Shown piece after piece: positions 8,473-17,652 of a DNA stretch of 64,000 bases. The notes below the pieces were generated by a model. The model worked only from the letters and a program-made list of their open reading frames with translations, was not told the origin of the DNA and searched no databases. The DNA lies in contig JBIQLW010000021.1 of assembly GCA_044463945.1 (NCBI GenBank), positions 3,502 through 67,501 of the forward strand. The letters are read 5' to 3'. The stretch comes from 62-47 sp044463945. GTDB lineage: Bacteria; Pseudomonadota; Alphaproteobacteria; Rhizobiales; Xanthobacteraceae. Numbering within the stretch: the stretch's first letter is position 1; every line of letters begins with the position of its first letter. Position numbers and translations under genes: made by a program.

Positions 8473-8700
8473 CGTCGGTCCTCCCTTGAACTGTGTCCGG
8501 CCTCGATGTGGCGTCTGTGTCCGCGATCGATTGATCGTCGCGGGGCCTTGACGTTCGCATTGTGCGACGATAGCGGCAGTCGCACCGGTGAGGAATAGCG
8601 TCGGCCGATTATACCGCTGGCGGTCGGGCCATGACTGCTTCGAACCCGGAACATGACCGTTCGGAGGATCTTTGTCGTCCTCAGTATCTAAGTATCTAAG
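8473..8700. other. Intergenic stretch upstream of the acid phosphatase gene
   Basis: No gene is seen. The end holds a short direct repeat of TATCTAAG (about 8684-8700) that abuts repeat copy B. The promoter of the acid phosphatase gene should lie here but no clear -35/-10 pair stands out. Confidence 0.5.
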
Positions 8701-8828
8701 TGGAAATGAGGCGTCATTGTTCGCGAATGCGGACGATCAAGTGATCGGGCGGGCGCGAGGGAAATTTGCTTCCTTGCGGCGTACAGGATGCTCCGCCTTC
8801 GCGGAGCATGACGGTTTTCGTGTTACAG
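8701..8828. repeat. Dispersed intergenic hairpin repeat, copy B
   Basis: Matches copies A (1339-1470) and C (19981-20115): GAGGCGTCAT, then a decayed first hairpin (TTGTTCGC-GAAT-GCGGACGA), a GGGAAATTTG middle block, the second hairpin CTCCGC-CTTC-GCGGAG at about 8791-8806, and the ATGACGG...TCGTGTTACAG tail. The tail runs into the 3' end of the LOG gene and contains its TAA stop (8823-8825 on the minus strand). Confidence 0.8.
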
Positions 8829-9428
8829 CCGCTGCGCGACGCTTGGCGTGAGCTGCTTGTCCGCTTCAGGCACCCGGGCGGCGGCCGTGCGCAGCTTCGG
8901 CAGAATGTCCTCGACACGCTCGGCCTTGAGGATGTCCACGGTCAGTGTCGGGCGGATGAAGGCGGTCGCGCGCATGTGCTCGATCAGCACCAGCAGCGGC
9001 TCCCAGAAGCCATCGATGTTGGCGAGCAGGATCGGCTTGCTGTGGCGGCCGAGTTGCTGCCACGTCAGTTGTTCGACCAGTTCCTCCAGCGTTCCGATGC
9101 CGCCGGGCAGCGCGACGAAGGCGTCGGAGCGCTCGAACATCAGCCGCTTGCGCTCGTGCATATCGTGGGTAACGATCATTTCCTGCGCGGCCGACATGGC
9201 GTGCTCGCGCTTCACCAGAAAATCCGGAATGATGCCGGTGACCAGCCCGCCGTTTTCCAGGACCGAGGAGGCGACCGCGCCCATCAGGCCGATCGAGCCG
9301 CCGCCGTAGACCAGGCCGACGCCGTTCTCGGCGAGGGCTTTTCCGAATGCCTTGGCTGCTTCGACGAACTGGGGGTTGGTGCCGGGGCCTGAGCCGCAAT
9401 AGACGCAGACGGTTTTGATGTCAGTCAT
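8823..9428 (-). CDS. LOG-family nucleotide phosphoribohydrolase-like protein
   Basis: A 201-residue Rossmann-fold protein of the LOG family (often annotated TIGR00730). VCVYCGSGPG at the N-terminus, VYGGGSIGLMG (about 40-50) and the signature LPGGIGTLEEL (about 115-125), with MHERKRLMFERSDA before it, are diagnostic. Known members release cytokinin bases or cleave nucleoside 5'-monophosphates to ribose 5-phosphate; the bacterial role is often unclear. The start MTDIKTVCVYC at 9428 was chosen because upstream in-frame residues look non-coding. It is divergent from the exporter gene, sharing a 207-bp promoter region. Confidence 0.92.
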   Translation of the reverse strand: MTDIKTVCVYCGSGPGTNPQFVEAAKAFGKALAENGVGLVYGGGSIGLMGAVASSVLENGGLVTGIIPDFLVKREHAMSAAQEMIVTHDMHERKRLMFERSDAFVALPGGIGTLEELVEQLTWQQLGRHSKPILLANIDGFWEPLLVLIEHMRATAFIRPTLTVDILKAERVEDILPKLRTAAARVPEADKQLTPSVAQRL

Positions 9429-9635
9429 ATATGTGATGTGGCATCGGCCTGTGACAGCGTCAAGACGGGAGCCGCCCGAGGCCGGTTTCCTCAGCCGGCC
9501 GCTGTCGCGGGCGGTAAAAGAATCCTCCGGGCGAGGGTGCGAGCGCCGGTCAAACCTTCTATATGACACCACGATCGCGGACCCCGCCGGCATCCGGCGG
9601 TGGTCCCCAATGGTTTTACGCATCCGGGGAAATGG

Positions 9636-11594
9636 ATGGCCGATATCGATTACGCACCCGACGCCGAGCCTCCGCTCGCGGTCTCGGATACGGTTGCGCA
9701 GACGTCATTGTTCCGGACGCTGGTGAACCTGTGGCCGCATATCTGGCCCGGCGACCGCGCCGATCTCAAGCAGCGGGTGGTGTGGGCGCTGGTGCTGCTG
9801 CTGCTCGCCAAGCTCGCGACGCTGTCGGTGCCGTTCACGTTCAAATGGGCGATCGATGCGCTGACCGGCGCCGACACCGCGCCGGTTCAACCCTCGAACT
9901 GGCTGTTGTGGCTGATCGCCTCGCCGCTCCTGATGACCGCGGTCTACGGCGCGGGGCGCATCCTGATGGCGCTGTTGACGCAATGGCGCGACGGCATCTT
10001 CGCCAAGGTGGCGATGCACGCGGTGCGCCGGCTGGCCTACCTGACTTTCGTGCATATGCACGAACTGTCGCTGCGCTTCCATCTCGAACGCCGGACCGGC
10101 GGGCTGACGCGGGTGCTGGAGCGCGGCCGCCTCGCCATCGAGGTGATGGTGCGGATGGTGATCCTGCAACTGGTGCCGACCGTCGTCGAGGTAGCGCTGC
10201 TCACGGCGGTGCTGCTGTGGCAGTTCGACTGGCGCTACGTGCTGGTGACATTGATGACCGTGGTGATCTACATGTGGTTCACCTACGTCGCCACCGAATG
10301 GCGCATCGACATCCGTCGGCGGATGAACGATTCCGACACCGAGGCCAACACCAAGGCCATCGACTCGCTTCTGAACTACGAAACGGTGAAGTATTTCGGC
10401 GCCGAGGAGCGCGAGGCCGCACGCTACGACCGCTCGATGGAGCGCTACGAGCGCGCCAGCGTCAAGACCTACACGTCGCTGGCGGTGCTCAACATCGGGC
10501 AGAACGTCATCTTCACCGCCGGCCTCACGGCGACGATGCTGATGTGCGCCATCGGCGTGCGCAGCGGCACCAATACGGTGGGCGATTTCGTCATGATCAA
10601 CGCCATGATGATCCAGCTCTACCAGCCGCTGAACTTCATGGGCATGGTCTATCGCGAGATCAAGCAGGCGGTGATCGACATCGAGAAGATGTTCGTCATG
10701 CTGGCGCGCAGCCCCGAGGTGAAGGACCTGCCCGGCGCCAGGCCGCTCAAGGTCACCGCCGGCCGCGTCACTTTCGATAACGTGTATTTCGCCTACGATC
10801 CCGAGCGGCCGATCCTGCAAGGGTTGAGCTTCGAGGTTCCGGCCGGCAAGACGGTCGCCATCGTCGGGCCGTCCGGCGCGGGCAAGTCGACCATCTCGCG
10901 GCTGCTGTTCCGGCTCTATGAAGTATCGGGCGGCCGCATCCTGATCGACGGGCAGGACATCCGCGGCGTCACCCAGCGCTCGTTGCGCAATGCCATCGGC
11001 ATGGTGCCGCAGGACACCGTGCTGTTCAACGACACCATCCGCTACAACATCCGTTACGGCCGTTGGGAAGCGAGCGACGCCGAGGTCGAGGAGGCGGCGA
11101 AGCTGGCGCAGATCGATGCGTTCATCCGCCGCTCGCCGCAGGGCTACGACACCGAGGTCGGCGAGCGCGGCCTCAAACTGTCCGGTGGCGAGAAGCAGCG
11201 CGTGGCGATCGCCCGCACCATTCTCAAGGCGCCGCCGATTCTGGTGCTCGACGAAGCCACCTCGGCACTGGACAGCCACACCGAACGCGAAATCCAGGAT
11301 GCGCTGGAGAGCGTGTCGCGCAACCGGACCTCGCTGGTGATCGCGCACCGGCTGTCCACCATCGTCGGCGCGGACGATATCATCGTGCTGGATCGCGGCC
11401 GCATCGTCGAGCGCGGAACCCACGGCGACCTGCTGGCGAGGGGCGGGCTCTACGCCAGCATGTGGAACCGGCAGCGCGAGGCCGAGCAGGCACGCGAGCG
11501 GCTGGCGGAGGTCGGCGAGGAGGCCGTCGCGCCGAACCGTCGGCCGCCGGCGGCCGACGACGATGATGACGCCATGTCGGCGGCTGCGGAATAG
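9636..11594 (+). CDS. Atm1-type ABC exporter (fused membrane and ATPase domains)
   Basis: A 652-residue half-transporter: six membrane helices in about residues 50-340, then an ATPase domain. Walker A GPSGAGKST lies at about 411-419, the signature LSGGEKQRVAIART at about 515-528, and Walker B ILVLDEATSALD at about 534-545. LNYETVKYFGAEERE and the whole-length similarity are typical of the Atm1/HMT1 class, which exports glutathione-linked metal or sulfur compounds from the cytoplasm; it works as a homodimer. The acidic C-terminal tail is probably disordered. Start ATG 9636 (MADIDYAPD) is preferred over the upstream GTG at 9600. It ends 48 bp before psd. Confidence 0.93.
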   Translation: MADIDYAPDAEPPLAVSDTVAQTSLFRTLVNLWPHIWPGDRADLKQRVVWALVLLLLAKLATLSVPFTFKWAIDALTGADTAPVQPSNWLLWLIASPLLMTAVYGAGRILMALLTQWRDGIFAKVAMHAVRRLAYLTFVHMHELSLRFHLERRTGGLTRVLERGRLAIEVMVRMVILQLVPTVVEVALLTAVLLWQFDWRYVLVTLMTVVIYMWFTYVATEWRIDIRRRMNDSDTEANTKAIDSLLNYETVKYFGAEEREAARYDRSMERYERASVKTYTSLAVLNIGQNVIFTAGLTATMLMCAIGVRSGTNTVGDFVMINAMMIQLYQPLNFMGMVYREIKQAVIDIEKMFVMLARSPEVKDLPGARPLKVTAGRVTFDNVYFAYDPERPILQGLSFEVPAGKTVAIVGPSGAGKSTISRLLFRLYEVSGGRILIDGQDIRGVTQRSLRNAIGMVPQDTVLFNDTIRYNIRYGRWEASDAEVEEAAKLAQIDAFIRRSPQGYDTEVGERGLKLSGGEKQRVAIARTILKAPPILVLDEATSALDSHTEREIQDALESVSRNRTSLVIAHRLSTIVGADDIIVLDRGRIVERGTHGDLLARGGLYASMWNRQREAEQARERLAEVGEEAVAPNRRPPAADDDDDAMSAAAE

Positions 11595-11642
11595 CCGCGC
11601 CGCGTGCTATGGTCCCCTGACCGAAACCGGATTCGAGAGCCT

Positions 11643-12341
11643 ATGTCGATCGCCCATTCCATCCGCGCGCAGATTCCGCCGATCCATCCGGAAGGCTACC
11701 CTTTCATCGGCGGTTTCGCGCTGGCAAGCCTGATCCTGTTCTGGATCTGGACCCCGCTCGGCTGGCTCGGAACGCTGCTTACCATCTGGTGCGCGCTGTT
11801 CTTCCGCGACCCCGTGCGGGTGACGCCGGTGCGGGAGGGGCTCGTGGTGTCGCCGGCCGACGGCCGGGTGTCGATGGTCGCGCCGGCGCTGCCGCCGCCC
11901 GAGCTTGGGCTCGGCAATCAGCCGCTGCTGCGGGTGTCAATCTTCATGAGCGTGTTCAACTGCCATGTGAACCGCAGCCCGGTGGCGGGCCGCATCGACC
12001 GGATCGTCTACCGGCCGGGCAAGTTCTTCAACGCCGAACTCGACAAGGCGAGCGAGGACAACGAGCGCAACGGGCTGGTGATCGCGACGCCGTCCGGGCG
12101 CGTCGGCGTGGTGCAGATTGCCGGGCTGGTGGCGCGGCGCATCGTGTCGTTCGTGCGCGAGGGGCAACTCATCGGGGCGGGCGAGCGGTTCGGCCTGATC
12201 CGCTTCGGCTCGCGGCTCGACGTGTATCTGCCGGAAGGGGCCCGCGCACTGGTCGCGGTGGGGCAGACGGCGGTCGCCGGCGAAACGGTGCTGGCGGACC
12301 TGCTGCCGGGCAGCGCTGAGGCGACCTTCCGCAGCCATTGA
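11643..12341 (+). CDS. psd: Phosphatidylserine decarboxylase proenzyme
   Basis: A 232-residue protein of the short (PSD-A/archaeal-like) class. It decarboxylates phosphatidylserine to phosphatidylethanolamine at the inner membrane. The autocleavage site is Gly-Ser in RFGSRLDVYLP, about residues 188-190; cleavage would leave a small subunit with a pyruvoyl group. Other typical segments are SPADGRV, FMSVFNCHVNRSP and KASEDNERN. Two hydrophobic segments near residues 18-55 anchor it in the membrane. It lies directly before pssA, giving the two consecutive steps of phosphatidylethanolamine synthesis. Confidence 0.97.
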   Translation: MSIAHSIRAQIPPIHPEGYPFIGGFALASLILFWIWTPLGWLGTLLTIWCALFFRDPVRVTPVREGLVVSPADGRVSMVAPALPPPELGLGNQPLLRVSIFMSVFNCHVNRSPVAGRIDRIVYRPGKFFNAELDKASEDNERNGLVIATPSGRVGVVQIAGLVARRIVSFVREGQLIGAGERFGLIRFGSRLDVYLPEGARALVAVGQTAVAGETVLADLLPGSAEATFRSH

Positions 12342-12367
12342 CCGCCGGCACGGTAGGGAAGACGCAC

Positions 12368-13288
12368 ATGGCGGAACCGGGGCGTGGTTGCTATATGGAG
12401 GCCATGCAAATGCCGACCGACCCAGAATATCCCGAACTGCGCCGCCGCCGGTTCCGGCCGATTCCGGTGCGGATGCTGGTGCCCAACATGATCACCCTGC
12501 TGGCGATCTGCGCCGGCCTTACCGCCATTCGCCTCGCGACCGAAGGGCGGCTCGAACTGGCGGTCGGGGCCATCGTCTTCGCCGCCGTGTTGGACGGCGT
12601 GGACGGTCGCGTGGCGCGGCTCATCAAGGGGCAGTCGCGGTTCGGCGCCGAACTCGACAGCCTGGCCGATTTCGTCAACTTCGGCGTGGCGCCGGGCCTC
12701 ATCCTCTATTTCTGGCAGTTGCACGATCTCAACAATGTCGGCTGGATCGCCGCGATGATCTTCGCCATCAGCGGCGGCCTGCGGCTGGCGCGCTTCAACG
12801 CCGCGATCGACGAGCCCTCGAAATACCCGTTCGCGGGCAATTTCTTCACCGGCGTGCCGGCGCCGGCCGGCGCGCTGACGGTGCTGCTGCCGGTCTATCT
12901 CGGCTTTCTCGGCGTCTCGATGCCGCACGCCACCGTGACCGCGTTCTATACCGTGCTGATCGCTTTCCTGATGGTGTCGCGCCTGCCGGTATTCTCCGGG
13001 AAGGCGATGCGCTGGCGGGTGCCGCCGGAAATGGTGCTGCCGGCATTTGTCGCGGCCGTGCTGTTCGTGGCGCTGCTGATCGCCTATCCGTGGCAGATCC
13101 TGTCGGTCGGATCGGCGGTGTATCTGCTCAGCCTGCCGGTCGGGTGGAAGTCCTATCGCGACCAGCAGCGCGATTTCGCCGCCCGGCCCGAAGCGGCCGG
13201 CGACACCGCCGCGGCATCGGCGGCCGAGCCGTATCCCGCCGGCAATATCCATTCCGACCAGGACGACCGGCCGACGCGGCTGAACTGA
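12368..13288 (+). CDS. pssA: CDP-diacylglycerol-serine O-phosphatidyltransferase
   Basis: A membrane enzyme of about 306 residues that makes phosphatidylserine from CDP-diacylglycerol and serine, feeding Psd encoded upstream. The CDP-alcohol phosphotransferase motif is complete: Asp76, Asp79-Gly80, Ala83-Arg84, Gly93, Asp97 and Asp101. There are about eight membrane segments. The C-terminal 40 residues are Ala/Pro rich. The start is uncertain: ATG 12368, 12395, 12404 and 12410 are all in frame before the conserved RRRFRPIPVRMLVPN, and no start has an ideal Shine-Dalgarno sequence. It sits 26 bp after psd, so one operon is likely. Confidence 0.96.
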   Translation: MAEPGRGCYMEAMQMPTDPEYPELRRRRFRPIPVRMLVPNMITLLAICAGLTAIRLATEGRLELAVGAIVFAAVLDGVDGRVARLIKGQSRFGAELDSLADFVNFGVAPGLILYFWQLHDLNNVGWIAAMIFAISGGLRLARFNAAIDEPSKYPFAGNFFTGVPAPAGALTVLLPVYLGFLGVSMPHATVTAFYTVLIAFLMVSRLPVFSGKAMRWRVPPEMVLPAFVAAVLFVALLIAYPWQILSVGSAVYLLSLPVGWKSYRDQQRDFAARPEAAGDTAAASAAEPYPAGNIHSDQDDRPTRLN

Positions 13289-13552
13289 TCCGGGGTTGGA
13301 TTCCAGGTCTCCGCCTTCCGCGCCATCGCCGTCTTTGGTTAGCGCCGCCTTAACCGCAAAGCCCCTTGCGCCATCGGCGTTTTCCCCGCGCCGGGCGGCA
13401 GGATGGCGCACGGCCGCCACCGCCGCTGGTTCCCGATGGGCTTAACCTTTACGGCTCTTTAAGCGCGCGCCCGCTAGGGTCGCAGCACGGCTCAGAAGGG
13501 GCGACGTCGTCCGGCAGGACGGCGGGTTGCGTAGTAGGCGTCGGAGTTCTCC

Positions 13553-14326
13553 ATGGATATCACGACTGGCGTTGGCCTGATTTTCGGCTCCATCGTCATC
13601 ACACTGATGATCTTCATGGGTGGCGACCTGCACATGTTCATCAGCGAACATGCGATGATCATCATCTTCGGCGGGTCGATCGCCGCGACCCTGATCCGTT
13701 TTCCGCTCAGCGCGATCCTGCATGGCCTGCCGCTCGGCGCCAAGTTCGCCTTCACCATGAGCCGGCTGTCGGCCCGCGACCTCGTTGACGAACTCGCCCG
13801 CATCGCCGAGATCGCCCGCAAGCAGGGACCGGTGGGCCTCGAAAAGGTCGAAACCGACGAGCCATTTCTGGCCAAGGGCATCCGCTTCGTCGCCGACGGT
13901 TACGACCTCGAATTCATCCGCGATAACCTGGAGCGCGACCGCGACAACTTCCTGATGCACCTCGACGAGGGCGGCAAGATCTATCGCGCGATCGGCGATT
14001 GCGCGCCGGCGTTCGGCATGATCGGCACCCTGATCGGCATGGTGCAGATGTTCGCCAACATGACCGACCCTTCCAAGCTCGGTCCCTTCATGGCGACGGC
14101 GCTGCTGGCGACGCTCTACGGCGCGCTGGTCGCCAACCTGTTCTGCCTGCCGATCGCCGACAAGCTGCACGGCAAGCTGCTCGACGAGGAAACCAACCGC
14201 ACGCTTATCATCGACGGCATCCTGATGATCCGCGATTCCAAGAGCCCGACGCTGGTGCGCGAGATGCTGCTGGCCTACCTGCCGGAAAAGCATCGTCATG
14301 AAGACGGCGAGACGGTCCCGGCCTGA
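13553..14326 (+). CDS. MotA/PomA-like proton- or sodium-channel stator subunit
   Basis: A 257-residue protein with four membrane segments in the MotA/TolQ/ExbB superfamily: two near the N-terminus (about 5-25 and 33-50), then a cytoplasmic loop (about 65-145), then DCAPAFGMIGTLIGMVQM and ATALLATLYGALVANLFCLPIADKL. The two prolines of the MotA channel region are present (Pro152 and Pro200). A good Shine-Dalgarno GGAG lies just before ATG. The partner MotB-like gene follows 22 bp downstream. No other flagellar gene is nearby, so it may drive a flagellar motor encoded elsewhere or a different cell-envelope process. Confidence 0.88.
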   Translation: MDITTGVGLIFGSIVITLMIFMGGDLHMFISEHAMIIIFGGSIAATLIRFPLSAILHGLPLGAKFAFTMSRLSARDLVDELARIAEIARKQGPVGLEKVETDEPFLAKGIRFVADGYDLEFIRDNLERDRDNFLMHLDEGGKIYRAIGDCAPAFGMIGTLIGMVQMFANMTDPSKLGPFMATALLATLYGALVANLFCLPIADKLHGKLLDEETNRTLIIDGILMIRDSKSPTLVREMLLAYLPEKHRHEDGETVPA

Positions 14327-14348
14327 CGCGGAAAGCTGAGCGAACGCC

Positions 14349-15179
14349 ATGGCCAAGAAGAAACGCGGCGATGCGCACGGGGGAGGTCACGGCTGGTTCG
14401 TGACCTTCGCCGATCTGATGGGCCTGATGATGAGCTTCTTCGTCATGCTGGTGGCGTTCTCCAATCAGGACCAGCAGAAGCTCAAGATCGTCGCCGGCTC
14501 GATGCGCGACGCCTTCGGTGTACAGACGGAATCGCGCTTTTCCGGCATGATCGAATCCGATGGCCTGCCGACACGGCCGCGGCTGAAGAACGTCGATCAC
14601 ATCTCGCCAGAGGAATCCTCCAACACGCCGACCCCGGACGAGCAGGAGCGCAGCCGGATTCAGGGCGCGCGCCTGAAAACCGATCGCGAGTTCGCGCTGG
14701 CCTCGGCCTCGCTGCGGCAGGCGTTGCAGGACATGCCGGAACTGACCGAAATCTCCAAGCACGTGATGTTCGAGGAGACGAAGGCGGGGCTCAACCTCGA
14801 AATCGTCGATCAGGACGGCCGCTCGATGTTCGCGGAAAACTCGAAGGTGCCTTACGAGCGCACGCGGATGTTGCTGCAACGGCTGGCGGCGCCGCTGAAG
14901 GCGACGCCGCTGCGCGTCTCGATCGTCGGCCATACCGCATCGGGCGACGCCGCGACCGGCTCCGGTTACGATGCGTTCGATCTCTCCGCCGACCGTGCCA
15001 ACGCGGTGCGCCAGATTCTCGAGCGGGAAGGGTTGCCGGCGAGCCATATCTTCGCGGTGTCGGGCAAGGCCGATAGCGCGCCACTGTTCCCGGACGATCC
15101 CGCCATTGCCGCCAACCGCCGCGTCACTATCACCCTGATGCGCGAAGACCCGCCGCTGCCGCCGAACCTGAAACCGTAA
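14349..15179 (+). CDS. MotB-like stator subunit with OmpA peptidoglycan-binding domain
   Basis: A 276-residue protein with a short basic N-terminus, one membrane helix (about 17-40), a linker, and a C-terminal OmpA/MotB domain (about 155-270). The proton-carrying aspartate is Asp22 in FVTFADLMGLMMSFFVML, as in MotB. The periplasmic domain has VSIVGHTASG, LSADRANAVRQIL and AANRRVTITL, the usual peptidoglycan-binding segments. It forms the stator with the upstream MotA-like protein. The genes next to the pair (pssA before, kup after) do not hint at motility. Confidence 0.9.
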   Translation: MAKKKRGDAHGGGHGWFVTFADLMGLMMSFFVMLVAFSNQDQQKLKIVAGSMRDAFGVQTESRFSGMIESDGLPTRPRLKNVDHISPEESSNTPTPDEQERSRIQGARLKTDREFALASASLRQALQDMPELTEISKHVMFEETKAGLNLEIVDQDGRSMFAENSKVPYERTRMLLQRLAAPLKATPLRVSIVGHTASGDAATGSGYDAFDLSADRANAVRQILEREGLPASHIFAVSGKADSAPLFPDDPAIAANRRVTITLMREDPPLPPNLKP

Positions 15180-15321
15180 TACTGTCAACTCTTTTTTGCC
15201 GGAAACCTTTGGGGTAGTCTGCCGCCACGGTCGCTGCTGGCACGACCGTCGGCGACTTGACGCCGCCCGCCGCGTGCTCCATTAGCCCGGACCCCAACCC
15301 GACAGAGCGTTTCCCGTAATC

Positions 15322-17223
15322 ATGACTGCGAGCGAACCATCGCCCGAGACTGCTGGCGACCCCCCGGTGACGACCGGCTTCTGGGCGCTCACGCTCGGCA
15401 GCATCGGGGTTGTTTTCGGCGACATCGGAACCTCGCCGCTCTACGCCTTTCGTGAGGCCGTCAGCCATGCCGCGCAGAACGGGGTGGTGACGCCGGCCAT
15501 CGTGCTCGGCGTGCTGTCGCTGATCCTGTGGTCGCTGTTCATCGTCGTCACCGCGAAATATGTGCTGCTGCTGTTGCGTGCCGACAACAACGGCGAGGGT
15601 GGAACCCTGTCGCTGATGGCGCTGGGGCAGCGCGCGCTGGGGCGGCGAAGCTGGTTTTTGCTGGCGCTCGGCGTGGTCGGCGCCTCGATGTTCATCGGCG
15701 ACTCGATGATCACGCCCGCGATCTCGGTGCTCTCCGCCGTCGAGGGGTTGAAGCTGGCTGCGCCCGCGCTCGATCACTACGTGGTCCCCCTGACGTTGGC
15801 GATCCTCGTCCTGTTGTTCTCGGTGCAGAGCCGGGGGACCGCCCGCGTCGCGTCGGCGTTCGGCCCGGTGATGGCGCTGTGGTTCGTAACCATCGCGATC
15901 CTCGGCGTCCTGCACATCAACGAGGACCGGACCGTGCTGTTCGCGGTCAATCCGTGGTACGCCATCCACTTTCTGCTCAATCACGGCCTGATCGGGCTGG
16001 TCATCATGGGGCTGGTGTTCCTGTCGGTGACGGGCGGCGAGGCGCTCTATGCCGATCTCGGCCACTTCGGCCGCAAGCCGATCCAGACTGCATGGTTCTA
16101 TCTGGTGCTGCCGGCGCTGTTGCTGAATTACTTCGGGCAGGGGGCGCTGATCCTTGCTCACCCGGAGGCGATCGAAAACACTTTCTATCGGCTGGCGCCG
16201 GAGCCGATGATCCTGCCGCTGGTGTTTCTCGCCACCGCCGCCACGGTGATCGCCAGTCAGGCCGTCATTACCGGGGCGTATTCGCTGATCCGTCAGGCGG
16301 TGCAGCTTGGCCTCTTGCCGCGTTTCGAGGTGCGCTACACCTCCGAGACCCACGCCGGCCAGATCTATCTGCCGCGGGTCAACCTGCTGCTGCTGGTCGG
16401 CGTGCTGCTGCTGGTCGGGCTGTTCCGCACGTCGAGCGGACTGGCATCGGCCTATGGCATCGCGGTGTCCACCACCATGGTCGCCGACGGCATCATGGGT
16501 TTTGTCGTGGTGTGGAAGCTGTGGAATTTCCGCGCGGCGGTGGCGGCGGCGCTGGTGTTTCCGCTGGTGGTGGTGGATTTCGCCTTCTTCAGCGCCAACC
16601 TTCTCAAGCTCTTCGATGGCGCGTGGGTGCCGATGGCGTTCGGCATTCTGATGGTGATCGTGATCTGGACGTGGCGTCGCGGCGCGGCCCTGCTGATCGA
16701 AAAGACGCGGCGCACCGAGGTGCCGCTGCTCGACCTCATCAAGAGCCTGGAGAAGCGGCCGCCGCACGTCGTCAAGGGCACCGCCGTTTTCCTCACCAGC
16801 GACCCCAATTTCGTGCCCACCGCGTTGCTCCACAACCTCAAGCACAACAAGGTGCTGCACGAACACAACGTCATCCTGACCATCGAGACGACGCAGACGC
16901 CGCGGGTCGATCCGCTGGAGCGCGTCCACATGGAGAGCATCAGCGAGAAGTTCGCCACGGTGCGGCTGCGTTTCGGGTTCATGGAATCGCCGAACGTGCC
17001 GCGCGCGCTGGGCATCGCCCGCAAGCTCGGCTGGCAGTTCGACATCATGTCCACGTCGTTCTTCGTGTCGCGCCGCTCGCTCAAGCCGGCGGCGAAATCC
17101 GAGATGCCGCGCTGGCAGGACCGCCTGTTCATCCTGCTCAGCCGCTCGGCCAACGACGCCACCGACTATTTCCAGATTCCGACCGGCCGCGTCGTCGAAG
17201 TTGGCACGCAGGTTACGATCTGA
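15322..17223 (+). CDS. kup: Low-affinity potassium transporter Kup
   Basis: A 633-residue inner-membrane K+ uptake protein of the KUP/HAK family. The N-terminal TLGSIGVVFGDIGTSPLYAFREA is the family signature (about residues 30-52). About twelve membrane helices follow up to about residue 460, including GDSMITPAISVLSAVEGL and VTGGEALYADLGHFG. The cytoplasmic C-terminal domain holds GTAVFLTSDPNFVPTALLHNLKHNKVLHE. Length is typical. The 142-bp gap before it has no visible riboswitch. Large opposite-strand reading frames across it are shadows. Confidence 0.97.
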   Translation: MTASEPSPETAGDPPVTTGFWALTLGSIGVVFGDIGTSPLYAFREAVSHAAQNGVVTPAIVLGVLSLILWSLFIVVTAKYVLLLLRADNNGEGGTLSLMALGQRALGRRSWFLLALGVVGASMFIGDSMITPAISVLSAVEGLKLAAPALDHYVVPLTLAILVLLFSVQSRGTARVASAFGPVMALWFVTIAILGVLHINEDRTVLFAVNPWYAIHFLLNHGLIGLVIMGLVFLSVTGGEALYADLGHFGRKPIQTAWFYLVLPALLLNYFGQGALILAHPEAIENTFYRLAPEPMILPLVFLATAATVIASQAVITGAYSLIRQAVQLGLLPRFEVRYTSETHAGQIYLPRVNLLLLVGVLLLVGLFRTSSGLASAYGIAVSTTMVADGIMGFVVVWKLWNFRAAVAAALVFPLVVVDFAFFSANLLKLFDGAWVPMAFGILMVIVIWTWRRGAALLIEKTRRTEVPLLDLIKSLEKRPPHVVKGTAVFLTSDPNFVPTALLHNLKHNKVLHEHNVILTIETTQTPRVDPLERVHMESISEKFATVRLRFGFMESPNVPRALGIARKLGWQFDIMSTSFFVSRRSLKPAAKSEMPRWQDRLFILLSRSANDATDYFQIPTGRVVEVGTQVTI

Positions 17224-17310
17224 CCGCGCGGCGCTTGATTTTCGCCCCGACAGGGGCGAGTTTCACGCCCCACGGGGCAAAGCCCGGAAATCAGCGGCGA
17301 GGAGAGTTTG

Positions 17311-17646
17311 GTGGCTGAACGGACGATCAGGGTACAGGATCTGGCGCCCCGGGAAGTGGCGGAGGGGATTCGGGACGGGCGATATCTTCTGATCGACATC
17401 CGCGAGCCCAACGAGGTGGCGGCGGAAGCCTATCCCGACGCCGTGGTGCTGCCGCTCTCCACCTTCGATCCCGCCGCCATTCCCGACCTCCAGGGCCGCG
17501 AACTGGTGTTCGCCTGCCGCTCCGGCAATCGCTCGGCGCGGATATCGCTGGCCTTGCAGGTCGAGGGCTTCGCCTACGACAAGCATCTGGCCGGCGGCAT
17601 CATCGCCTGGAAGGCGGCCGGGCTGCCGACCCGGACCGGCGGTTAA
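17311..17646 (+). CDS. Single-domain rhodanese-like sulfurtransferase
   Basis: A 111-residue cytoplasmic rhodanese domain. The active-site loop is Cys69-Arg-Ser-Gly-Asn-Arg-Ser in VFACRSGNRSARIS; LIDIREPNEV is the conserved CH2A-like motif (about 27-36), and GGIIAWKAAGLPT closes the fold. The six-residue loop size fits a sulfurtransferase rather than a Cdc25-like phosphatase. GTG at 17311 is preferred: GGCGAGGAGAG at 17297-17305 is a good ribosome binding site. The aminotransferase gene begins 6 bp after its stop, suggesting co-transcription. Confidence 0.9.
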   Translation: MAERTIRVQDLAPREVAEGIRDGRYLLIDIREPNEVAAEAYPDAVVLPLSTFDPAAIPDLQGRELVFACRSGNRSARISLALQVEGFAYDKHLAGGIIAWKAAGLPTRTGG

Positions 17647-17652
17647 GCCGCC

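Noticed and set aside
9705..11423. 572-codon minus-strand frame opposite the Atm1-like exporter
   Set aside because: His/Arg-rich shadow of a gene with clear Walker motifs on the plus strand.
12008..13420. 470-codon minus-strand frame across psd-pssA
   Set aside because: Covers two well-defined phospholipid genes on the plus strand and has no family features.
15130..16929. 599-codon minus-strand frame opposite kup
   Set aside because: Low-complexity, His/Gln/Arg rich, overlaps an obvious transporter gene.
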